The position numbers and the translations under genes were made by a program. Source: Alistipes sp. (GTDB taxonomy: Bacteria > Bacteroidota > Bacteroidia > Bacteroidales > Rikenellaceae). Taken from it: a stretch of 10,712 nucleotides of DNA. The stretch covers positions 1-10,712 of the forward strand of contig JAFNUH010000097.1 of assembly GCA_017384185.1 (NCBI GenBank), in the 5' to 3' direction. Under the pieces are notes generated by a model. It was not told the DNA's origin. It made no database searches and was given only the letters and a program-made list of their open reading frames with translations. This document shows, piece by piece, positions 5,982 through 10,712 of the stretch. Every line of letters starts with the position of its first letter. Position 1 is the stretch's first letter.

Positions 5982-7798
5982 ACTTCTGTTTCTTTATTTG
6001 GTTCAACTTCCTTCTGTTGCGGGATAATCTCACGGGCATACTCCGCAAGACGCTCCTTGATAGTGTTAATCTTCGTGTCATAGTCGATGTTCTCGCCGAA
6101 AGTAATGATGTTCATGTTCTCTCGCTCGAACCGACGCACGAAGTCCGCAAAGTTGAGCTTTACCATAAGCTCCTCTATCGTTATCAGATTCTTCTCGTAC
6201 AGAGCCTGCACCTCTTCCCTTGTCAGATGGCGGTAGGGCTCAAGGTCACCGAGGATTATCATCCTCTGCATCTGCTGAGGGTTATGGCGGTACTCCGTCT
6301 CGATAATCTGCTGCTGCAAGGCGTCAAGGTCTGCCTCACTCGCTCCCGACTCCTTAGCGGTCTTGTAACGCAGACGCAGCTCGTCAGCCGTGAACAGATA
6401 GAACTCCGTACCATAGCTGATTGAGCTGCTGATGAATGCCGTGCCGTAACGCTCACGGGCTATCGTGTCATCAACCCATTTCTGTGCTTCCTCGAAGCCT
6501 CTCTTGACACGCTGCAAAACGGTACTCTGACTCTCGAAGCCAGCCTTTACCTGCTGCTCGTTGAACGCCTCACGCTGCGTAATCTCCTCAGCCTGACCGA
6601 CGATAGCCGTGATGATAGCCAGCCGCAAGTCCTTCTCTTCCGTCTTGTTGTAGTCGAGGCTGCTGCGGTCAACGCTCAGCATCCCGACGGGGTTGCTAAG
6701 GTCGGGCTGTCCCTGACTTGGGTCGGGCACGGGCACCTCAACGAATGACCCTGCACCCGTGAGACGCTTGCGGCTGCATACGGGACATGGCTTTAGCAGT
6801 CCGTTGTTATCATACAGCCAATTGCCTTTCTTATCCTTGAGGAAACCGCCGTCACACTCGCACGTATCATCATGGTAGTCACATTCCTGCTGATAACCCC
6901 AATAGATAGGATATGAGCCATACGTGTCAAGATGGCGCTTACTGATGGAGAAGAACAGATACCAATCAAGTCGGTCTAACTCCTTCGTGACGGGTGACTG
7001 CTTGATGTCGGGCTTGTCGAGGCTCAGCGGCTCGTTCCAGAAGAAACGTGCTGGGCAGTAGCCGAGGTCATGTGGCTGCTCATACAACAGCTCACCAATC
7101 TCGTTGCCTTTCCCTCGGAACACCCTGCGGCTCTCATCATCAAACACCGCTATCCTGTCCCCGTCCTGACGGAAGATAATCCACTGCATCTGTCCCGTCA
7201 TCGGGTCTGCCTCGAAGTCGATGACATCACGGATGGGTAGCCAATAGAAATACGGCTGAGGGTATCTGTCACCCTTCTGCTGCTCTTCAGGCAGGTCAAC
7301 GATAAGGACGCTGTTTATCTGCGTCTTGAAGAAGTCCCAGCCCTTAGTGCTCCATATCGTAGGCTCTCCCATGCGCTCCTGTCTGTACCACTCCCAATCA
7401 TCCCGCTGCTCGGTGCTTGCGAACTGATAGGAATAGGCAGGGTTACGCCCGTCGAAGATACGGCTCAGCTTGTCGAAGCATACCGACAGCACCTCATTCG
7501 TGATGACGGGAAACCTGAACAGCGTACTGAACGTCTCGAACTTATCCTGAGGGATGAGGTTATGCACCATAGCGAGGAAGTCGTAAAGAGCCTGAGCGAC
7601 ACCCTCACGCCCCGCAAAGAGCTGAGTGATGTCCTCCCTCTGTCTGCCACGATACATCCAAGAGGCAAGAGCAGGCGTACTCGGAACAACCTCAGAATGG
7701 AATCTGAGGCGGTTCTGATGCAGCACGGCAAGAGCTATCGTATGCTTCTTGCGCTGCTCACTACTTCTTCTTCGTATCTCGTCTAATGATAAAGCCAT
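5978..7798 (-). CDS. Portal protein with inserted cysteine cluster (606 aa)
   Basis: This forms the ring at the head vertex through which the terminase threads DNA. The 606-residue length fits larger portals. It has an N-terminal helical part with [14 protein letters not shown] (113-126). A wing/clip-type beta region follows ([17 protein letters not shown] at 183-199, [20 protein letters not shown] at 204-223). A later helical stem/crown region contains [20 protein letters not shown] (408-427), typical of portal stems, then a long Arg/Glu-rich C-terminal helix region. An unusual insert at about 300-345 carries C306, C313, C315, C338 and C341. Its [14 protein letters not shown] end looks like half of a zinc ribbon. 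The ATG at 7798 lies inside the end of the upstream small gene (38-base overlap). The stop overlaps the next start by ATGA. Portal identity rests on architecture, length and position between terminase and scaffold/capsid. Confidence 0.92.
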   Translation of the reverse strand: MALSLDEIRRRSSEQRKKHTIALAVLHQNRLRFHSEVVPSTPALASWMYRGRQREDITQLFAGREGVAQALYDFLAMVHNLIPQDKFETFSTLFRFPVITNEVLSVCFDKLSRIFDGRNPAYSYQFASTEQRDDWEWYRQERMGEPTIWSTKGWDFFKTQINSVLIVDLPEEQQKGDRYPQPYFYWLPIRDVIDFEADPMTGQMQWIIFRQDGDRIAVFDDESRRVFRGKGNEIGELLYEQPHDLGYCPARFFWNEPLSLDKPDIKQSPVTKELDRLDWYLFFSISKRHLDTYGSYPIYWGYQQECDYHDDTCECDGGFLKDKKGNWLYDNNGLLKPCPVCSRKRLTGAGSFVEVPVPDPSQGQPDLSNPVGMLSVDRSSLDYNKTEEKDLRLAIITAIVGQAEEITQREAFNEQQVKAGFESQSTVLQRVKRGFEEAQKWVDDTIARERYGTAFISSSISYGTEFYLFTADELRLRYKTAKESGASEADLDALQQQIIETEYRHNPQQMQRMIILGDLEPYRHLTREEVQALYEKNLITIEELMVKLNFADFVRRFERENMNIITFGENIDYDTKINTIKERLAEYAREIIPQQKEVEPNKETEV

Positions 7799-7940
7799 CC
7801 TTGTACTCGTACTCAGAATTAGACGGGAGACGCCATCCGCTGCGAGGCATCCTCAGGATACGCTCTGCATGGTCAGCCTCGAACTCCCTTAACTCTCCCC
7901 CGTTGATTGTCTCGAGGGCTATCATCGTTACCTTAGCCAT
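7761..7940 (-). CDS. Small phage protein before portal (59 aa)
   Basis: The product is a 59-residue protein from the ATG at 7940; a GTG at 7949 would add three residues. It reads as a short beta hairpin (AKVTMIALETINGGELREFE), a helix with DHAERILRM, then [17 protein letters not shown] and a basic end (RRDTKKK). No Cys, signal or membrane segment is present in the ATG form. The hairpin, 'HAERIL' and 'GW.L' layout recalls small phage proteins related to the Mu-like FluMu N-terminal domain, but this is only a resemblance. The gene starts 12 bases after the upstream stop and its last 38 bases overlap the portal start, so the two are likely co-translated. It may be a small portal- or head-associated factor; the function is unknown. 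Confidence 0.75.
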   Translation of the reverse strand: MAKVTMIALETINGGELREFEADHAERILRMPRSGWRLPSNSEYEYKDGFIIRRDTKKK

Positions 7941-7952
7941 ACACGTCACTGA

Positions 7953-8612
7953 TTAGGTGTTAGATGCTGGCACAAGGTCTGTCAGCGGGTTAAAGTCATC
8001 AGGAGTGACGATAGCGAGGTTATCCGAGTAGTTCGGAAGGAATGACCAGCTGATGTTGTTGCTATCGGGAGCCTCAAGACCTCCATGACCCTTGTCTGAG
8101 ATGAACAGCCCACGAATGGGAATCGGGTAATACGTTCCTGCGGTTGTGCCGTCGGCGATAGCCTCGATGTTGCCGTTCTCGTCGAAGAGGAACACGCCGA
8201 GGTTTTCCGACTGAGCCTCACACTGCAAGCTCTTCATCACCTTGATGACCGACTGAGGTACGCTGCGCAGCACGCCTGAGAATGGTGTCGGGTTACGCCC
8301 GATGGTAATCTCAACGCCTCCGAGGGTGTCGTTACCGCCTCCGAAGGTGCGGGCTTCGCCAGCCTCACTCGTGGGAGCCTGAATATAAGGAGAGATAACA
8401 ACCTTCTCACCATCGGTCTTAGCCATCTTAGCCGTCCATGCTGCGAGCTTCGTGATGCCCGTAGCTGTGCCAGTGGTGAAAGAGTTCTTTGTTCCGTCAG
8501 CCTTTGCCAATCGACAGAAGGCGACCTTCTGAATCTGCCCGAAGTTCTCAGGGCAGGTCACTGCGGGGATAGTCTCCAATGATGCCGCAGCGGGACATGT
8601 ACATACATTCAT
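7953..8612 (-). CDS. Unrecognised virion-module protein, possibly tail-tube-like (219 aa)
   Basis: The product is a 219-residue, mainly beta protein with no signal or membrane segment. The N-terminus has closely spaced cysteines (C4, C6, C20, C33). The core holds GGVEITIGRNPTPFSGVLRS (98-117), a helix (VPQSVIKVMKSLQCEAQSEN, 118-137), LGVFLFDENGNIEAI (138-152) and a final stretch with YYPIPIRGLFISDKGHGGLE (161-180) and ISWSFLPNYSDNLAIV (187-202). The central helix followed by strands and an acidic, Gly-rich loop before a last Ser/Trp/Phe strand recalls tail-tube proteins and related single-domain virion proteins. The place between terminase and portal is unusual for a tail tube, and a capsid decoration role is equally possible. 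A -7 promoter element lies about 65 bases upstream, so it may be the first gene of its own transcript. Confidence 0.85.
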   Translation of the reverse strand: MNVCTCPAAASLETIPAVTCPENFGQIQKVAFCRLAKADGTKNSFTTGTATGITKLAAWTAKMAKTDGEKVVISPYIQAPTSEAGEARTFGGGNDTLGGVEITIGRNPTPFSGVLRSVPQSVIKVMKSLQCEAQSENLGVFLFDENGNIEAIADGTTAGTYYPIPIRGLFISDKGHGGLEAPDSNNISWSFLPNYSDNLAIVTPDDFNPLTDLVPASNT

Positions 8613-8676
8613 AATGTTCTGATTTTGTTTGAGTTCTGAAATCTTCGACTAACCCTCTGTCTTTTAGTTATCGTTG

Positions 8677-8684
8677 CAAAGATA
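8677..8684 (-). promoter_or_regulatory. Bacteroidetes -7 promoter element (TATCTTTG)
   Basis: TATCTTTG on the minus strand is a full match to the Bacteroidetes primary sigma -7 consensus TAnnTTTG. It lies in the only gap of more than 100 bases in the window, 65 bases before the ATG at 8612. No clear -33 TTG box stands at the expected distance, so it may need an activator or be weak. Transcription would start near 8670 and read into the 219-residue protein, the portal and the head genes. Confidence 0.55.
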
Positions 8685-8696
8685 ATGAATTATCTT
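8679..8696. repeat. Perfect 7-bp inverted repeat overlapping the promoter
   Basis: AAGATAA and TTATCTT flank a 4-base spacer. One arm overlaps the -7 element, so the dyad could be an operator for a dimeric regulator, or a small hairpin if transcribed through from the terminase gene. The sequence supports the symmetry; the regulatory role is inference. Confidence 0.5.
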
Positions 8697-8737
8697 CCTC
8701 GTGGTTCTCCGCCATCACGATGATTGTGATTTTTTAA

Positions 8738-9925
8738 CTAATTCCTGCGCTTAACACCTTTCTTCTTGCCTCGTAGCATCAGCTTCTCCAATGCCACGTA
8801 ACGGATGGCATCTATTCCGTGATTGTTCCTATCCTCGGGCTTGTTCGTCGTCTGCCCGTCCCTGTCCTTCGCCCATTGGTAGCTCTCGAAGTTCTCTATC
8901 AGACCTGTGCTGCGACGGGTGACGTGTATGCGGTAACGTTTCAGAATGTCAAGACCGACGATGATGCTGTCACTGCCCTTAGAGCAGGCTGTCACCCACA
9001 GACCCTCCGCCTGAAGCTCCCTGATGCTCTTCGGCTCAGCACAATCGGCTATTATCTGATGCTCCCTCGTCAGACCCTGCTCCTTTGCCCTGTCGGCAAT
9101 GTCGGGGTTCGTTAGACCCGTGCTGTATAGCTTCTCGTCAATCCACAGCTCCCCGTGAGCCTCAACGACATGCTCCAATGCAGATGGGTCATTGGAGAAA
9201 CCGAAGTCCAGCCCAAAACATGACATCTTCCATTCACTCTCAGGAGGCAGGGTGTCGACAATATCCCAATTCGTGAACACAAGACCCTCTATCATGCCCG
9301 TAAGTCCTCGGGCATAGACCTTCCACAGCTCCCTATCCTCGATGCCCTCTATCCTTTCATGCTCTTCCTCGGTAAGGAAGTAGTTACGACGATGGTCTGA
9401 GATTATCAGCCGTACATCAGCACGTCCCAGCACCTTCTTATGCACCCAGAACCTTGCTGTCGGGTTGTAGTCGATAAACACCTTCTTTCGGGTACGGATG
9501 GCAAGCTGCCAATAGATGCCGTATGGTATGCCGTTAGCCTCGTTAAGAAAGAGATAGTCACGCTTACCATTCTTCGCATCCTGCTCATCCTTGAACGACG
9601 TGAACTCTATGATACTGCCGTTGATGCACTTGATGAGTCGCTCCCCCTCGTTGATGACGGGAAACCACTGCTGAAGCGTCGGGCTGTCATGCAATATCTT
9701 CTTTGCATCACGATACGAGCCCTTCTTCAGGTTAGGCACGTCCTGACCGACGACCGTCAGCACCTGAAGGCTCTCACGCATGGCAAGGAGGAAGAACACC
9801 TGCATGATGCTGTACGTCTTACCAGAGCTCGTGCCGCCCTGATTGACTATCGTCCTCTCCTTAGCGTTATAGTTAGCACTGAACAAGGGAAGGACAGAGA
9901 ACACATCCGACGTCGGTTGCATCAT
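8738..9925 (-). CDS. terL: Terminase large subunit (395 aa)
   Basis: This is the ATP-driven packaging motor and nuclease that cuts concatemeric DNA and pumps it through the portal. The ATPase half has a Walker A-type loop GGTSSGKT (30-37), a Walker B and catalytic Glu in YLFLNEA (124-130, E129), and the coupling motif DYNP (152-155). The RNase H-like nuclease half has the first acidic residue in FGLDFGFSNDP (D240), a second in IIADCAEP (D294) and a third in NNHGIDAIRY (D372). The length and the DYNP and HGIDAIRY motifs fit the PBSX/Terminase_3 type. The basic C-terminus (GKKKGVKRRN) could contact DNA or the portal. The ATG at 9925 overlaps the small-subunit stop by ATGA; a second ATG follows at once at 9922. 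All key residues are present, so the enzyme should be functional. Confidence 0.97.
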   Translation of the reverse strand: MMQPTSDVFSVLPLFSANYNAKERTIVNQGGTSSGKTYSIMQVFFLLAMRESLQVLTVVGQDVPNLKKGSYRDAKKILHDSPTLQQWFPVINEGERLIKCINGSIIEFTSFKDEQDAKNGKRDYLFLNEANGIPYGIYWQLAIRTRKKVFIDYNPTARFWVHKKVLGRADVRLIISDHRRNYFLTEEEHERIEGIEDRELWKVYARGLTGMIEGLVFTNWDIVDTLPPESEWKMSCFGLDFGFSNDPSALEHVVEAHGELWIDEKLYSTGLTNPDIADRAKEQGLTREHQIIADCAEPKSIRELQAEGLWVTACSKGSDSIIVGLDILKRYRIHVTRRSTGLIENFESYQWAKDRDGQTTNKPEDRNNHGIDAIRYVALEKLMLRGKKKGVKRRN

Positions 9926-10437
9926 ACCTCTACATCTGCCTCACTCGACGGAAACTCTTCCTCTGTAGGGCTGACACTCACCATCTTAATCTGAAGGTCG
10001 GTGGCGAGGTTACCCGTCGTGTTCTGCTCCACTCGGTTCTTCCATTCCTCAGGTGCCTTGTTCGTCAGGTAGAACTTGATAGCCTCCGTCTGAGGTACTA
10101 CACGCTTCTTCGTACGCACCTGCTTCTTGATGGTCGGCTCGTACTGACCCGTCGCTGGGTTTAGCTTACTCTCGTACTCGGTACGCACCTCCTCGTACTC
10201 GAAACCACGTGCCACGTCAAGCAGGGCACTCTCCACGGAATTGATACGAACCTTATCACCTTGTTTCTTAGCTTCCTTAAACGACTCAAGAAATTCTACT
10301 TTTGTATTCAGCCACTCATATAATAGAGCCTCTGATATTCCCGCTTTCTTTGCTGCATCCTTATTGCTATGCCCCTCTGATATGTAGCGTAGCACATCGA
10401 CTGCTTTCTCTGCGTATTTTCCTTTTGCTCCAGCCAT
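9922..10437 (-). CDS. terS: Terminase small subunit (171 aa)
   Basis: This is the DNA-recognition partner of the large terminase; it forms a ring that binds the packaging site. Residues 11-45 form a helix-turn-helix (VLRYISEGHSNKDAAKKAG, then ISEALLYEWLNT). A helical oligomerisation part follows (50-80, FKEAKKQGDKVRINSVESAL). The C-terminal AIKFYLTNKAPEEWKNR (119-135) is a signature seen at the end of many small terminase subunits, where it precedes the tail that contacts the large subunit. The start at 10437 has an A-rich leader (TAATAAAAGTAGAGTT). The stop overlaps the large-subunit ATG by four bases. GC content changes inside the gene: the helix-turn-helix part (10261-10440) is about 42% GC and the next 180 bases about 56% by hand count, which suggests a recombination joint. 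Confidence 0.93.
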   Translation of the reverse strand: MAGAKGKYAEKAVDVLRYISEGHSNKDAAKKAGISEALLYEWLNTKVEFLESFKEAKKQGDKVRINSVESALLDVARGFEYEEVRTEYESKLNPATGQYEPTIKKQVRTKKRVVPQTEAIKFYLTNKAPEEWKNRVEQNTTGNLATDLQIKMVSVSPTEEEFPSSEADVEV

Positions 10438-10450
10438 AACTCTACTTTTA

Positions 10451-10712
10451 TTACAATTCGTCTATTGCGTTCTGTACTTCTGCAAGTTCTCGCCTATATC
10501 TTGCTTGAATTTTCCACATAGCCTCATTGATATAGCCGTAGTGGTCTTTTGTGATATGAATGCAGGAATCTTTGCTCCCGCTATTCCAATCAAATACCTC
10601 ATATCCCAAATCCTCTTTGTTTTCTCTTAGCATTCTACCGTACACCTCGATTTCGTTCTGAAGGATTTCACGCCTATTCAGTAACGTTTCTAATTGTTGT
10701 ATCTTTTCTTCT
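10451..10712 (-). CDS. Partial hypothetical protein with N-terminal coiled coil (5' end outside window)
   Basis: The reading frame is open from its TAA stop at 10451 to the right edge, so the true start is upstream of the window. A GTG at 10645 could open a 64-residue form, but the frame continues for 22 more codons (EEKIQQLETLLNRREILQNE, then IE) as a clear charged helix with no stop, so a longer protein is more likely. The visible part is a coiled coil, then a small domain with YEVFDWNSGSKDSCIHITKD and a C-terminal helix (AMWKIQARYRRELAEVQNAI). The function is not recognised. It is AT-rich (about 38% GC over 10441-10620) compared with the terminase and head genes, and lies 13 bases before the small terminase gene. 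Confidence 0.7.
   Translation of the reverse strand, partial: EEKIQQLETLLNRREILQNEIEVYGRMLRENKEDLGYEVFDWNSGSKDSCIHITKDHYGYINEAMWKIQARYRRELAEVQNAIDEL

Noticed and set aside
8714..8735. Terminator-like hairpin ATCAC-n7-GTGAT followed by a T run, plus strand
   Set aside because: The T run is on the wrong side for the minus-strand genes, the stem is only five base pairs, and no plus-strand gene ends here.
1..10712. tRNA, CRISPR array, insertion sequence, integrase or attachment site
   Set aside because: No cloverleaf, regular spaced repeat, transposase motif or recombinase was seen on either strand. The window is almost fully occupied by virion genes.

Overview
This window looks like part of a tailed-phage genome or prophage (Caudoviricetes) from a Bacteroidales host, Prevotella- or Bacteroides-like. 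The host call is an inference from three signs. Start codons are preceded by A-rich leaders rather than clear Shine-Dalgarno sites. The one clear promoter element matches the Bacteroidetes -7 consensus TAnnTTTG. The portal, capsid and neck proteins read like those of gut Bacteroidetes phages. All supported genes lie on the minus strand, so the module is read from right (position 10712) to left (position 1). It is the packaging, head and neck block of a virion operon.

Order of transcription: (1) a partial, AT-rich coiled-coil protein of unknown function that runs off the right edge; (2) terminase small subunit and (3) terminase large subunit, overlapping by ATGA; (4) a 125-bp gap holding a -7 promoter element inside a perfect inverted repeat; (5) an unrecognised 219-residue protein, possibly tail-tube-like; (6) a 59-residue small protein overlapping (7) the portal, which carries a cysteine cluster resembling a zinc ribbon; (8) a protein with two tandem 77-residue chitobiase/Fn3-type beta-sandwich repeats; (9) a basic, coiled-coil 162-residue protein; (10) a coiled-coil scaffold-like protein; (11) an HK97-fold major capsid protein; (12) two tandem stem-loops after the capsid gene; (13) a 430-residue neck/adaptor-region protein with an embedded CBM5/12-like segment; (14) a gp10/virion-morphogenesis-like neck protein; (15) a 189-residue tail-terminator-like protein; and (16) the first 41 codons of a membrane-anchored protein that runs off the left edge.

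The set makes sense as one assembly line. Scaffold and capsid protein build the procapsid on the portal, the terminase fills it with DNA, and the neck proteins close the head and join it to a tail. Most likely this is a long-tailed (sipho- or myo-type) virion, because gp10-like and tail-terminator-like proteins are present, but the tail genes themselves lie outside the window. No prohead protease, integrase, lysis gene, tRNA, CRISPR array or insertion sequence was seen. GC content falls sharply at the right end, inside the terminase small-subunit gene (hand count about 56% to about 42%, then about 38% upstream), which suggests a mosaic junction there.

The most interesting points are the cysteine cluster in the portal, the two glycan-recognition-type domain families placed in head/neck proteins, the tandem hairpins between capsid and neck genes, and the promoter with an overlapping dyad.
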